From assembly GCA_947458585.1 (NCBI GenBank), contig CANGYY010000015.1, positions 1 to 53,790 on the forward strand: 53,790 bases of DNA. Direction: 5' to 3'. The stretch comes from Cyclobacteriaceae bacterium (GTDB lineage Bacteria > Bacteroidota > Bacteroidia > Cytophagales > Cyclobacteriaceae). Under the pieces are notes generated by a model that saw only the letters and a list, made by a program, of their open reading frames with translations, made no database searches and was not told where the DNA came from. Positions 18,800-28,230 of this stretch are shown here, piece after piece. The position numbers and the translations under genes were made by a program. The number at the start of each line of letters is the position of its first letter. Position 1 is the first letter of the stretch.

Positions 18800-20187
18800 T
18801 AGTATCCCAAGGTCTTCAGCATACTTTCTTCTTTTTGATCTGAAGCAAACAACCAATGCTTTACCTCCCCGTTTTCATCTCGATCGATCAGCACATGTTT
18901 GGGCGCTGGGATCAAACAATGCTGAATGCCGCCATAACCCCCGAGAGACTCTTGATAGGCACCGGTATGGAAAAAACCAATGTACTGCTGCTTCTTTTCA
19001 ACCAACTTGGGCAAATAGATATTGAATTGGTGGGCTTCTGAATTGTAATAATCCATGCTATCGCAAGTCAAGCCACCCAAGGAAATGTTGTGGTATTCTT
19101 CCTCCCAGTTGTTGACTGCAAGCATGATGTACTTTTGATTCAATCCCCAGCTATCTGGGAGTTGAGTAATGAAGGAACCATCAATCATGTACCACAATTC
19201 CTTATCGTTCTGAAGCTTTTCCTCCAAAATGGAATACAGTACAGCCCCACTCTCCCCTACGGTATAGCTTCCGAATTCCGTAAAAATATTGGGTTCAGTG
19301 GTATTGTTCTTTGCACACATCCACTTGATATTTTTGACGATTTGATCTGCCATGTACTGGTAATCGTAATCAAAAAACACGTTGGTCTTGATGGGCCAGC
19401 CTCCTCCAATGTCCATGGAATCCAAACTAGGCGCAACACGCTTCAACTCCACATACTTCTGAATGAATCGGGTCAATTCCGACCAATAGTACGCCGTATC
19501 CTTGATGCCTGAGTTGATGAAAAAGTGAAGCATCTTCAGGCTTACCTGAGGATTATTCTTGATTTTTTCCTCGTAGAGGGAAATAATATCGTTATAGCGG
19601 ACACCCAATCTGGAGGTATAAAATCCAAACTTGGGTTCCTCATCAGAAGCAATACGAATTCCTACCTGAAAAGGAACCTTTACATGCTCTAGGTAATAAT
19701 CAATTTCAGTTAAGTTATCCAAGATCGGCACACAGTTCACAAAGCCGTCGTTCAGCAGTTCGCTTACGTACTGCTTGTACTTCTCCCGCTTAAATCCATT
19801 GCAAATGATGTAGGTATCCTTTCGAATCTTTCCTTTGGCATACAAGCTACGTACCAAGGGAATGTCAAAGGTGGAAGAGGTCTCGATGTGGATGTCATTT
19901 TTTAATGCCTCATCCAAAACGAAACTGAAATGCGAGGATTTAGTGCAATAACAATAGGTATACTTCCCTTGGTAATTATGAGTTTTCATGGCCTTACCAA
20001 AATAGGTCTTGGCATGCTGGATGTTCTCTGAAATTTTAGGAAGGTAGGTAAGCTTCAAGGGAGTGCCATAGGTTTCTATGATCTCCATCAGGTTTACCCC
20101 GTTGAAGTACAGCTGATTATTTTCTACCGTGAATTCTTTGGTTGGAAAATCAAAGGTCTGCTGGATCAAATCAATGTATCTATTCAT
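18799..20187 (-). CDS. Arginine decarboxylase, alanine-racemase-fold PLP enzyme
   Basis: 462 residues, shorter than E. coli SpeA (about 650) and typical of the compact Bacteroidota form. The probable PLP lysine is K83 in YCYCTKSSHF. The glycine-rich phosphate loop is DIGGGWP (about 255), the cofactor-contacting glutamate lies in FTEFGSYTVGESG (about 300), and the C-terminal catalytic cysteine region is TCDSMDYYN (about 380). It decarboxylates L-arginine to agmatine for polyamine synthesis in the cytoplasm. The barrel motif HFFINSGI replaces the commoner HFHLGSQ. It is divergently arranged with the arginase-type gene across a 297-bp gap. The assignment rests on similarity to the small ADC group. 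A diaminopimelate- or ornithine-type activity is less likely. Confidence 0.85.
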   Translation of the reverse strand: MNRYIDLIQQTFDFPTKEFTVENNQLYFNGVNLMEIIETYGTPLKLTYLPKISENIQHAKTYFGKAMKTHNYQGKYTYCYCTKSSHFSFVLDEALKNDIHIETSSTFDIPLVRSLYAKGKIRKDTYIICNGFKREKYKQYVSELLNDGFVNCVPILDNLTEIDYYLEHVKVPFQVGIRIASDEEPKFGFYTSRLGVRYNDIISLYEEKIKNNPQVSLKMLHFFINSGIKDTAYYWSELTRFIQKYVELKRVAPSLDSMDIGGGWPIKTNVFFDYDYQYMADQIVKNIKWMCAKNNTTEPNIFTEFGSYTVGESGAVLYSILEEKLQNDKELWYMIDGSFITQLPDSWGLNQKYIMLAVNNWEEEYHNISLGGLTCDSMDYYNSEAHQFNIYLPKLVEKKQQYIGFFHTGAYQESLGGYGGIQHCLIPAPKHVLIDRDENGEVKHWLFASDQKEESMLKTLGY

Positions 20188-20484
20188 CTACCAAAATGTG
20201 CTAAGCGTGTAAATAAGGCTGCAAAAATTGCGCTTTTATTGACGGTTACCAAAGTTTTGAACCACAAATTCTTAACAGGATTTAATTTGATAAAAGCTTG
20301 GTTACACGGTGCCTATTTTTTTGTCATTTTTTTAATCCTCAAGACTCCTAATTTTAACGCGTACACAACCTACCAAAACTCGCTTTTTACTTGCCAAAAT
20401 GCGAAATGTAAGCCGATTACAAGGCTCGGATTGTGCTCGTTTTTTCCTAGATTTACAACAAGAAAACCCAACTATACCCTAGAG
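20188..20484. other. 297-bp divergent intergenic region
   Basis: It must hold promoters for both the decarboxylase (minus) and the arginase (plus). TAATTTG (around 20283) is a 7-nt variant of the -7 box. The frame upstream of 20485 happens to stay open to 20239 but translates to a low-complexity, unlikely protein. I see no RNA gene or repeat here. Confidence 0.5.
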
Positions 20485-21435
20485 ATGCGTAAGATTAAAT
20501 TGGTAGAAGTTCGTTCAGAAATTGCTGCCGGTACCCGAGGGGCAAGTTTAGGAGTGGATGCACTCAAGATTGCCAGCCTGGACAAAAAGTCAAATTTTTT
20601 CTCTCAATTTGAACCCATCAGCGTACCCAATGCCAATAATTTTCTTTGGAAAGGAAATAAGCACCCCTTTGCCAATTACATCGATGGCGTGTACCAGGTG
20701 GTCAAAAATGTGTACTCCACCATTGAATCCCTCCGCCTGGAAAAGAAGTTTCCCATTGTACTTGCTGGTGATCACAGCACCGCAGCAGGCACCATCATGG
20801 GCATCAAAGGAGCCCATCCAGACAAGCGCTTGGGCGTGATTTGGATTGATGCCCATGCCGATCTCCACACCCCTTACACCACTCCCTCAGGAAATATGCA
20901 CGGCATGCCTTTGGCCATGGCTACCCACTTGGACAACTTGGAATGTCAGCTCAATCAGCCCTCTCCAGAAACACGTGCTTATTGGGATCGAATTAAAAAA
21001 ATAGGGGGCGATTCCCCAAAAATTGACCCAAAGGACATTGTCTTCATTTCTGTTCGTGATACCGAGGAACCGGAGAACTTTTTGATGCAGCACTACGGAA
21101 TCCCCAATTTTACTACAGAAATAGTTCGTGAACTGGGAGTTCTGGAAGTAGCCAAGCGGGCCTTGGAGCTTTTGAAGGACTGCGACCAATTGTATATTTC
21201 CTTTGATGTGGACAGCATGGACCCATCCATTTCCTTGGGAACAGGAACCCCAGTACCGAATGGACTAACGGTAGAAGAAGCTATTCAATTGAATGCCGAA
21301 CTGATCAAGGACAAGCGTGTTTGTTGCTGGGAGATTGTAGAAGTGAATCCAACCCTAGACAGTGAAAATACGATGGCTGAGATCGCCTTCGAAGTACTCG
21401 AAATTACAACCAAGTCCTTGGTCAATCACTTTTAA
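20485..21435 (+). CDS. Arginase (ureohydrolase family)
   Basis: 316 residues from the ATG at 20485 (MRKIKLVEV). All six Mn ligands are visible: H97 in GDHS, D122/H124/D126 in IDAHADLH, and D241/D243 in DVDSMDPS. GNMHGMP (137-142) is the arginase-type loop that contacts the substrate alpha-carboxylate; agmatinases have SHGTPF-like sequences instead. The reaction is therefore L-arginine to ornithine plus urea. Being divergent from arginine decarboxylase, agmatinase activity would fit the context better, but the active-site loop argues for arginase. Cytoplasmic, no signal peptide. Confidence 0.87.
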   Translation: MRKIKLVEVRSEIAAGTRGASLGVDALKIASLDKKSNFFSQFEPISVPNANNFLWKGNKHPFANYIDGVYQVVKNVYSTIESLRLEKKFPIVLAGDHSTAAGTIMGIKGAHPDKRLGVIWIDAHADLHTPYTTPSGNMHGMPLAMATHLDNLECQLNQPSPETRAYWDRIKKIGGDSPKIDPKDIVFISVRDTEEPENFLMQHYGIPNFTTEIVRELGVLEVAKRALELLKDCDQLYISFDVDSMDPSISLGTGTPVPNGLTVEEAIQLNAELIKDKRVCCWEIVEVNPTLDSENTMAEIAFEVLEITTKSLVNHF

Positions 21436-21633
21436 TCAAAAAGTGAGGACAACCCAAGTACTCATCATTCCTTTCAAGTCCCTCTTTCAGGCCCTTTTTT
21501 ATTTAAAATGAAATCCGGTGCGGCTTTTTACAAGAAGCCGTCTTAAATTCGCCTTACCAATTGATCGCCATAACCTAATCCGAATGCCTAGCATGGGATT
21601 CTTAGAGGCTCTCTCTGGGTAAACCACAAGACC

Positions 21634-23424
21634 ATGAATTTTCAAGATTCCATCCTCCAAGGCATCCAAGATGCTTTTACTTCCTGCTTCCAAACTACTG
21701 TTGCCCTAGATCAACTCAGTTTGGCTCCTACCAAAAAAGAGTTTGAAGGAAGTTACACCTTCGTGGTATTTCCATTTTTGAAACAGTCCCAGTTGAGCCC
21801 TGAGGCAACTGCTACCCAACTAGGTAACTACCTGAAAACACATGTGGCCGCAGTGAAAGATTTCAATGTGGTCAAAGGATTTTTGAATCTAGTAGTCGCC
21901 CAGGAGGAATGGATCAGTTTATTCAATCAAGTGTATACCTCCAAAATCTTCGGTCAGCTTCCAAGCAATGGACTTAAGGTCATGGTGGAGTATTCCTCTC
22001 CCAATACCAACAAGCCCTTGCACCTCGGCCACCTGAGAAATAATTTCTTAGGGTATTCCGTTGCTGAACTCTTGAAAGCTGCTGGCTACGAAGTCATTAA
22101 AGCCAATCTGGTCAATGACCGAGGCATTCACATCTGCAAATCTATGGTTGCTTATCAGCACTTCGGAAATGGCGAAACACCTACTTCATCTGGGCTTAAA
22201 GGGGATCACCTGGCAGGAAAATATTACGTCTTATTTGATACCCATTACAAAGCCCAGCAAAAAAGTTTGATGGAAGCGGGCCAGTCCGAAGAGGAAGCCA
22301 AGAAAAATGCTCCGCTCCTACTTGAGGCTCAAGAAATGCTTCGCAAATGGGAAGACCAAGATTCGGATGTAATCGCGCTTTGGAACCAAATGAACGGTTG
22401 GGTCTATGCAGGATTCAATGCCACCTACCAACGCATGGGAGTGGATTTTGATGTGACCTATTACGAGTCAAACACCTACCTACTCGGCAAAGACATCGTG
22501 GAAGAAGGATTAGCCAAAGGCGTTTTTTTCAAAAAAGAAAATGGATCGGTTTGGGTAGACCTGACAGCGGAGGGACTGGATGAAAAACTAGTACTAAGAG
22601 GCGATGGTACCTCGGTATACATCACTCAAGATATGGGTACCGCAGATTTGAAATACCAGGATTACCAGATCAATAAATCGGTGTATGTAGTTGGTAATGA
22701 GCAAGATTACCACTTTGATGTCTTGTTTAAAATTATGCGCAAACTCGGACGTTCCTATGGCCCTGGCTTGTACCACCTCTCCTACGGTATGGTTGACCTA
22801 CCCACAGGCAAGATGAAGTCAAGGGAAGGTACGGTAGTGGATGCAGATGAATTGATGGAAGAAATGGTGGAGACTGCTGCACACCATACTAAGGAGCTAG
22901 GAAAAATTGAAGGTTTCACAGAAGCACAAGCAACCGAATTGTATGAAATGCTTGGAATGGGTGCCCTCAAGTACTTCTTGCTAAAGGTGGACCCTAAAAA
23001 ACGCATGCTATTCAACCCGCAGGAATCCATCGAATTTCAAGGGAATACAGGACCATTTATTCAATATTCTCATGCACGAATAGCGGCCATTTTGAGAAAA
23101 GCAGAACAAATCGGTGTGAACCTTTCGGCCGAGAGTTTTGCTGGACTCAGCGAACTTGCTGAGACAGAAGCCGCTTTGATTCAGTTATTGAATGATTTTG
23201 AGCGAAAAATTAAGCAAGCAGCAGAGGACTACTCCCCTGCTATTCTTGCGCAATACCTCTTTGACTTGGCCAAGGAGTATAACCGATTCTATGCAGAACT
23301 TCCCATTTTCCATGAGAAAGACAGCCAACTCCAATCCTTTAGAGTTGCGCTTTCTTTACAAACAGCCAAAACAATCAAAAGAGGAATGAGTTTGATAGGT
23401 ATACAAGTTCCCGAAAGAATGTAA
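21634..23424 (+). CDS. argS: Arginyl-tRNA synthetase
   Basis: 596 residues, full length. The N-terminal Arg-S additional domain (about 5-90) is followed by the class I catalytic core with the HIGH motif as HLGH (130-133) in SSPNTNKPLHLGHLRNN, and a KMSKS-like GKMKSREGT (about 393). The C-terminal anticodon-binding helical domain begins near GNTGPFIQYSHARIAAIL (about 472). It charges tRNA-Arg. It is the first gene of a same-strand run of six (argS, gpx, menA, usp, SUI1, SGNH) with 0-70 bp gaps. It also sits directly after the arginine decarboxylase/arginase pair, so three arginine-using enzymes are adjacent. Confidence 0.97.
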   Translation: MNFQDSILQGIQDAFTSCFQTTVALDQLSLAPTKKEFEGSYTFVVFPFLKQSQLSPEATATQLGNYLKTHVAAVKDFNVVKGFLNLVVAQEEWISLFNQVYTSKIFGQLPSNGLKVMVEYSSPNTNKPLHLGHLRNNFLGYSVAELLKAAGYEVIKANLVNDRGIHICKSMVAYQHFGNGETPTSSGLKGDHLAGKYYVLFDTHYKAQQKSLMEAGQSEEEAKKNAPLLLEAQEMLRKWEDQDSDVIALWNQMNGWVYAGFNATYQRMGVDFDVTYYESNTYLLGKDIVEEGLAKGVFFKKENGSVWVDLTAEGLDEKLVLRGDGTSVYITQDMGTADLKYQDYQINKSVYVVGNEQDYHFDVLFKIMRKLGRSYGPGLYHLSYGMVDLPTGKMKSREGTVVDADELMEEMVETAAHHTKELGKIEGFTEAQATELYEMLGMGALKYFLLKVDPKKRMLFNPQESIEFQGNTGPFIQYSHARIAAILRKAEQIGVNLSAESFAGLSELAETEAALIQLLNDFERKIKQAAEDYSPAILAQYLFDLAKEYNRFYAELPIFHEKDSQLQSFRVALSLQTAKTIKRGMSLIGIQVPERM

Positions 23425-23426
23425 CT

Positions 23427-24011
23427 ATGAAAACAGTATTAATTTCCCTCAGTGTAGCCTTATTGGCATGTGGTACGACCTTAGATCGGCCTACCGATGA
23501 CGCAAGTTTCCACCCCTCTTACGACCAAACCATGGAAAGTTCCTTTTACGATTTCAAGATGAAAGATATCAATGGTCAAGAAGTTGACTTTGCCTCTTTC
23601 AAAGGAAAGAAATTACTTTTGGTGAATGTCGCTTCCAAGTGTGGGTATACCAAGCAATATGCGCAGCTCCAAGAGTTGTATGCTCAGCATGGCGAAGATA
23701 TTCTGATTCTTGGCTTTCCTGCCAATAATTTTGGTGGTCAGGAACCAGGTACCAATGAAGAAATCAAAGAATTCTGTTCCACTGAATTCGGGGTCACTTT
23801 CCCTATGTTTGAGAAAATTTCAGTGAAAGGTTTTGATAAGCATCCGCTTTACAGATGGCTTTCCGATGCTAGTCTGAATGGTTGGAATAACCAGGAGCCT
23901 AGCTGGAATTTTTGCAAGTACTTCATTAATGAAAAAGGAGAGCTAGTTAAATTTTTCCCTTCATCCGTGAAGCCTATGGACGAAGAAATTTTGAGCCTGA
24001 TTACTCCCTGA
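23427..24011 (+). CDS. Glutathione peroxidase family lipoprotein
   Basis: 194 residues. A lipoprotein signal with lipobox LLAC puts the mature N-terminus at C15, so the enzyme is membrane-anchored outside the cytoplasm. The GPx/thioredoxin-like domain spans about 40-192. The peroxidatic cysteine is C72 in NVASKCGYT, where animal enzymes have selenocysteine. GFPANNFGGQEPGTNEEIKEFC and the WNFCKYFI motif (the Trp and Asn of the catalytic tetrad) follow. Bacterial forms usually use thioredoxin, not glutathione. The start is 2 bp after argS. Confidence 0.93.
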   Translation: MKTVLISLSVALLACGTTLDRPTDDASFHPSYDQTMESSFYDFKMKDINGQEVDFASFKGKKLLLVNVASKCGYTKQYAQLQELYAQHGEDILILGFPANNFGGQEPGTNEEIKEFCSTEFGVTFPMFEKISVKGFDKHPLYRWLSDASLNGWNNQEPSWNFCKYFINEKGELVKFFPSSVKPMDEEILSLITP

Positions 24012-24024
24012 TTAACAGATTTCC

Positions 24025-24933
24025 TTGAAAAGAGTAATTCAATCGAAAAAAGAAGCCTGGCTGCACGCAGTCAGGCTTCGTACCTTACCCCTAGCCCTAG
24101 CAAGTATTTTTGCAGGCTCTTTTTTGGCATACTGGCAAGATGCCTTTCGCTGGGAGGTATTGGCTTTGGCCTCTTTGACGACGGTATTCCTCCAAATTTT
24201 ATCCAACCTTTCTAACGATTACGGAGACAGCGTACATGGTGCAGATTCTTCAGCACGAAAAGGCCCCATTCGAGCAGTTCAATCCGGTTTAATTACCCTT
24301 CCAGAAATGAAGCGGGCCATGTTTCTTTTTGGAGGGCTTTCCTTGGGTACTGGCCTTTTACTCCTCTACCTCGCCCTGCCAAATTGGTCCTATTTTTTAG
24401 GCTTCTTAGCCTTAGGATTCCTTGCCATCTGGGCAGCCATCCGCTACACTTCAGGATCGAATCCCTACGGATACGCTGGATTAGGTGATATTTCGGTATT
24501 TATTTTCTTTGGATTGGTGGGAGTTTCAGGCACCTTCTTTTTACACAGTTTAAAAGCTGAGCCTGTCATTTTGTTGATTGCCTGTTCCCTTGGCTGCTTC
24601 AGCACGGCCGTATTGAACATCAACAATATTCGAGACATCGATTCGGATCAACTTGCAGGTAAGCGCTCGATCCCCGTGCGCATCGGAAGATCAAAAGCAA
24701 TTGCTTATCACTGGACTTTGATTGCTGTGGCCTACCTAGGATTGTTTGGGTTCGCTTGGCTAGATCAATCCTACAATTCGCTTCTGGCCTGCCTCACATT
24801 TCCCTGGATGTATTTCATTGGTAGAGGATTACAAAAAGCAATAACGGCTGCTGAGGCAGATCCCTACCTCAAGCAAATGGCACTCAGCACCTTGGTTTGG
24901 ACTTTACTTTTTGGAATTGGCTTGATTATTTAG
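24025..24933 (+). CDS. menA: 1,4-dihydroxy-2-naphthoate polyprenyltransferase
   Basis: 302 residues. The start codon is TTG at 24025: no ATG or GTG is available before the first membrane helix, and the reading aligns with the usual MenA N-terminus (WLHAVRLRTLPLALAS). A UbiA-family membrane protein with about eight or nine helices. The two prenyl-diphosphate/Mg sites are NLSNDYGDSVHGAD (about 61-74) and NNIRDIDSDQLAGKRSIPVRIG (about 200-221), both complete. It attaches the isoprenoid chain to DHNA in menaquinone synthesis, fitting a menaquinone-respiring Bacteroidota. 13 bp after the glutathione peroxidase. Confidence 0.93.
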   Translation: MKRVIQSKKEAWLHAVRLRTLPLALASIFAGSFLAYWQDAFRWEVLALASLTTVFLQILSNLSNDYGDSVHGADSSARKGPIRAVQSGLITLPEMKRAMFLFGGLSLGTGLLLLYLALPNWSYFLGFLALGFLAIWAAIRYTSGSNPYGYAGLGDISVFIFFGLVGVSGTFFLHSLKAEPVILLIACSLGCFSTAVLNINNIRDIDSDQLAGKRSIPVRIGRSKAIAYHWTLIAVAYLGLFGFAWLDQSYNSLLACLTFPWMYFIGRGLQKAITAAEADPYLKQMALSTLVWTLLFGIGLII

Positions 24934-25003
24934 GAAAAGCTGACAAAAGTCCTGTTTTGGCGGAAGGTTACCCACTACCTTGATTCCCTAAACGCTAGAA
25001 CAC

Positions 25004-25870
25004 ATGATCCATATCCTTATTCCCTACGATTTTTCGAAGATGGCTACCCATGCCCTTGACTTTGTCACCCTGGTTAGTTCTCCATATCCCAAACTTCATA
25101 TTACCTTGATTCATGTAATCGAATATCCATTGAATACAAGTGTGGGTACTTTAGGAGGTGGAATGGATCCGCTAACGGATTACCAAAATCAAGTTTATTT
25201 CAAGGATTTGGTCGAACAAAAAAAGTTGGATTTGGAACGAATTAAAGACAAAGTATCCTCCCCGAGTAACATCATAGATACCCGGGTCGCAGTTGGAGTA
25301 ATTTTTCGAGAAATTGCACAAGCAATTGAGGAGCTAAATCCTGATTTACTCGTGATGGGTTCATCCGGTACTTCGGGTTGGGAAGAATTCTGGATTGGAA
25401 GTACTACCGAAAAAATTGTTCGCACAGCCGCATGTCCAGTACTTACCATCAAAGGCGAGACAGATCCTCAATCACTGAAAAAAATTGTGTTTGCATCCAA
25501 TTTCAAGGAGATGGATGTGGGCGTAGCCGCTCGAATCAAAACCATGCAGCTACTATTTGATTCCGAGTTTTACTTCGTAAGTATCACTACTCCAGGGGAC
25601 TTTAAGACTAGCAGAGAAGCAAATGCCTCGCTTGAAAAATTCATTGCTAAGTTCAAATTTGAAAATATTCATACGCAGATTTACAATTCCGTATCCGAAG
25701 AATCTGGAATTCTTGAGTTTGCTGACGATATTGGTGCTGATTTAATTGCATTGACCACCCATGGTAGAACAGGAATCCTCCATCTGCTCACCGGTAGCAT
25801 TGCAGAGGATGTGGTAAATCACTCCAAACGACCTGTTTGGACGTTAAAAACCCCATCTTCAAAAACTTAA
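25004..25870 (+). CDS. Tandem universal stress protein (UspA family)
   Basis: 288 residues with two Usp domains, about 1-143 and 150-283. The first begins HILIPYDFSKMATHALDF and holds the nucleotide-loop motif GSSGTSGWEEFWIGSTTEKIVRTAACPVL, close to G-2x-G-9x-G(S/T). The second begins KIVFASNFKE and ends TTHGRTGILHLLTGSIAEDVV, which also contains the loop glycines. ATP binding is therefore plausible, at least in the second domain. Cytoplasmic stress-response protein of unspecified target. A 70-bp gap follows menA. Confidence 0.92.
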   Translation: MIHILIPYDFSKMATHALDFVTLVSSPYPKLHITLIHVIEYPLNTSVGTLGGGMDPLTDYQNQVYFKDLVEQKKLDLERIKDKVSSPSNIIDTRVAVGVIFREIAQAIEELNPDLLVMGSSGTSGWEEFWIGSTTEKIVRTAACPVLTIKGETDPQSLKKIVFASNFKEMDVGVAARIKTMQLLFDSEFYFVSITTPGDFKTSREANASLEKFIAKFKFENIHTQIYNSVSEESGILEFADDIGADLIALTTHGRTGILHLLTGSIAEDVVNHSKRPVWTLKTPSSKT

Positions 25871-25893
25871 AACCAAGACATCTTTCAAATTTC

Positions 25894-26247
25894 ATGAGTA
25901 AAAAAACGAACGATTGGAAAAAAAGAGACGGTATCGTATTCTCCACGGCTGATTCCTTCGACTACAATTTTGGAGATGAGGAGGCACAAGATACCCTTCC
26001 ACCTTCCCAACAGAAATTACGGGTCCTCCTGGATAAAAAATCAAGAGCGGGAAAGCAGGTGACACTAATCGAAGGCTTTGTAGGCACTGAAGAGGATTTG
26101 AAAGAATTAGGTAAACTCCTCAAAAACAAATGTGGTGTAGGTGGATCTACCAAAGATGGAGAAATATTGATCCAAGGAGATCACCGAGAAAAGGTGCTGC
26201 AGGTATTGACTCAGGCTGGTTATGGCGCAAAAAAGGTTGGGGGATAA
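25894..26247 (+). CDS. SUI1/YciH family translation factor
   Basis: 117 residues from the ATG at 25894 (MSKKTNDWKKRDG). The upstream open frame from a TTG at 25837 overlaps the stress protein and is unlikely. The C-terminal SUI1 (eIF1-like) domain spans about 35-115, with KQVTLIEGF and CGVGGSTKDGEILIQGDHREKVLQVL as signature. Bacterial YciH-type proteins are thought to influence initiation fidelity. It ends one base before the next gene, whose ATG directly abuts the TAA. Confidence 0.92.
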   Translation: MSKKTNDWKKRDGIVFSTADSFDYNFGDEEAQDTLPPSQQKLRVLLDKKSRAGKQVTLIEGFVGTEEDLKELGKLLKNKCGVGGSTKDGEILIQGDHREKVLQVLTQAGYGAKKVGG

Positions 26248-26964
26248 ATGACTCCTTACTGGATTTTTCAGCTACGCCTCTATCCCTGGATTCCATTTCT
26301 AGTTTACCAAGCCAAACAAGTACGGAAAACCAGTCCAAAGCTTCCCTCCCAATCCTCCCTACTTACATTGGGCCAAGGTGAAAATCACATTCTGCTTCTT
26401 GGGGAGTCTACAGTAGCTGGAGTCGGTGCGAGTGCACCAGCACATACGATAGCTGGAAATTTTCACCGCCTTCTTGGAGAATCCTTTCAAATTGAAACCA
26501 TCGGAAAAAAGGGATTGCGGGTGAAAGATGCACTTTCCCTTTACCTCCAACATCGGCAAGTTCAAACACCAAAATCTAAAGGGGTCATTCTTTTCTTGGG
26601 AGCCAATGATTGTTTTCTTTTGACAAACCCTTCTTCATTCAAAAAGGAGGTAGAGGCCTTGATACAGCAAATCCAGATCAACACCTCCGCACAATGGATT
26701 TACCTGGCAGCAATTCCTCCTGTACATCTATTCCCTGCATTTTCAAGAAGAATGCAATCCTTTCTTCAAGTGCAACGGAATTACTTACAAGCGGAACTAA
26801 AAAAAATCGCTTTAAAGCATCCAAAAGTGATTTATCAGGAAATTCCTATGGACCTCCAGCCCGAATTCTTTTCTGCAGACGGTGTACATCCTTCAGATTT
26901 GGGGTATCAAAAAATTGCCGAATTGGCTTTTGAAAAACTGAACCTTAAAAAAAATAAGCCTTAG
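26248..26964 (+). CDS. SGNH/GDSL-type esterase-like hydrolase
   Basis: 238 residues. Block I is [13 protein letters not shown] (about 48-60), where the catalytic serine sits in GES instead of GDS. Block III is LFLGANDCF (about 115, GxND), and block V is [11 protein letters not shown] (about 210, DxxH). All catalytic-triad positions and the oxyanion Asn are present. No clear signal peptide, although residues 1-20 are fairly hydrophobic. Likely a cytoplasmic or membrane-associated esterase; substrate unknown. It ends convergently, overlapping the DUF3109 gene by 4 bp. Confidence 0.9.
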   Translation: MTPYWIFQLRLYPWIPFLVYQAKQVRKTSPKLPSQSSLLTLGQGENHILLLGESTVAGVGASAPAHTIAGNFHRLLGESFQIETIGKKGLRVKDALSLYLQHRQVQTPKSKGVILFLGANDCFLLTNPSSFKKEVEALIQQIQINTSAQWIYLAAIPPVHLFPAFSRRMQSFLQVQRNYLQAELKKIALKHPKVIYQEIPMDLQPEFFSADGVHPSDLGYQKIAELAFEKLNLKKNKP

Positions 26965-27536
26965 CCCTGCTTAGGTCCTTCAATATCTTCCACCAATTCT
27001 GCGTACCAAGCTTCCCCGTATTTGCGGACAAGAGCATCTTTTAAAAAAGCATACAAGGGAACTTGTAGACTTTTTCCCAGTTGGCAAGCAGGATCACAGA
27101 TGTGCCAGCGATCGTAATTCAAAGCGTCGTATTGATCGTATTTAGTTACCCTTATGGGGTATAGATGACAAGAAATAGGTTTTTTCCAGGAAATTTTACC
27201 ATCCAAATAGGCTTGTTCAATCCCGCATTTTAGGATTCCTCTGTCGTCATAAAGCGCATAGGCACATTCCCGATTGTCTCCAAGTGTAGGCGTCCCTTTG
27301 TCCCCATCTTTGTCAATTACCCAGGTGCCTTGGGCTTCGATTACTTTTCTCCCCTCTTCTGTGATGTAGTCTTTGACAAGTGGATAGATCTCTTCCAAGA
27401 TCTTGGTTTCCTCATCCTCCAAAGGTGCACCCGCATCTCCTTCTACACAACATGCTCCTTTACAAGCTTCTAAGTCACAGACAAAAAAGTTTTCTTTGAT
27501 ATCATCAGACAGGACTACGTTACCAACTAAAATCAT
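26961..27536 (-). CDS. DUF3109 family cysteine-rich protein
   Basis: 191 residues. N-terminal cysteines in [19 protein letters not shown] (about 20-38) and further cysteines at [20 protein letters not shown] and [10 protein letters not shown] suggest a metal or iron-sulfur site like that of the related YkgJ/CxxC zinc-iron chelating families. No signal peptide. The family has no established function. It is transcribed toward the SGNH gene with a 4-bp tail overlap and lies upstream of rnpB on the opposite strand. Confidence 0.88.
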   Translation of the reverse strand: MILVGNVVLSDDIKENFFVCDLEACKGACCVEGDAGAPLEDEETKILEEIYPLVKDYITEEGRKVIEAQGTWVIDKDGDKGTPTLGDNRECAYALYDDRGILKCGIEQAYLDGKISWKKPISCHLYPIRVTKYDQYDALNYDRWHICDPACQLGKSLQVPLYAFLKDALVRKYGEAWYAELVEDIEGPKQG

Positions 27537-27599
27537 GTGGGAGTATTTTGTTCAAAGATAGGCAGAATAGCGGCTAGGGAAAAAGGAAGGTAGGGACAA

Positions 27600-27704
27600 A
27601 AAAGAACCGCTCCTTCCGGAGCGGCTCAACCCAGCACTATGAAGAAAAGCGTTTAAGCCTTCTGATTTACAACAGGATACGCAGAAAAAGGTTTTCAAAA
27701 AGTA
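27600..27704 (-). ncRNA. Possible small RNA ending in an orphan terminator
   Basis: On the minus strand a 7-bp stem (27607-27613 / 27618-27624, loop TTCC read on plus) is followed by a T-rich run (TTCTTTTTTTG in the minus reading). No annotated minus-strand gene lies upstream of it. A TACTTTTTG box (27696-27704, one base longer than TAnnTTTG) would start a transcript of about 90 nt ending there. No ATG-initiated ORF is visible in it. The hairpin could instead be a leader attenuator of the DUF3109 gene, whose start is 70 bp further on. The rest of the 239-bp gap is featureless. Confidence 0.3.
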
Positions 27705-27775
27705 GATTTTTTAAAAGAAAAGATGAGTTACGATCGAGCTACCAAAACTGATTCCCCAAAATTGACGTACTTTGC

Positions 27776-28217
27776 AAAGTGCAAGTCGTCTTGTCGCTCC
27801 GATTCTATCGGGGAGGAAAGTCCGGGCAACATAGAGCGCCATACTTCCTAACGGGAAGGGCTTTGACTGGTGACGGTCAGGGTACAGCTAGTGCCACAGA
27901 AAACAAACCACCTCTAGGAGGTGCAAGCCTAGCTTGTATCCCATCTAGCGGAAAGGGTGAAAAGGTGGAGTAAGAGCCCACCGCCTCTGCAGTGATGCAG
28001 AGGGCATGGCAAACCTTATGGGTTGAAAGATCAAATAGGCCTCGGGCAAAGAGCTGCTCGTTCGATATCTTTTCTTCGGAAAAGAATTCCGAGGTGGGTA
28101 GATCGATGGAGTCTTGGTGTAAATCAAGATCGAGATAAATGGCAAGAGCAAGGCTACATTCGATTCATTCGAAGCGTGCTTTGTAACAGAACCCGGCTTA
28201 CAGACTTGCACTTTTTT
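27776..28217 (+). ncRNA. rnpB: RNase P RNA, bacterial type A
   Basis: The conserved block GAGGAAAGTCCGGGC (27813-27827), the CR-IV ACAGAA (about 27896) and the 3' block AGAACCCGGCTTACAGACTTGCAC (from about 28188, given by motif) are diagnostic. A perfect 12-bp P1 helix pairs 27776-27787 with 28203-28214, fixing both ends. A T run follows the 3' strand, so P1 may double as terminator. TACTTTG at 27768-27774, a one-base-short -7 box, directly precedes the 5' end. It is the catalytic RNA that matures tRNA 5' ends. Confidence 0.97.
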
Positions 28218-28230
28218 ATTACATTTAACT

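Noticed and set aside
20239..20484. Upstream extension of arginase (82 codons without stop)
   Set aside because: Starts with TTG, translates to a composition unlike a protein, and the family N-terminus matches the ATG at 20485.
21499..21633. Tiny ORFs MKSGAAFYKKPS and MPSMGFLEALSG before argS as leader peptides
   Set aside because: No arginine codons run, no terminator/antiterminator pair, and such ORFs arise by chance; a weak AAGCCG hairpin alone is not enough.
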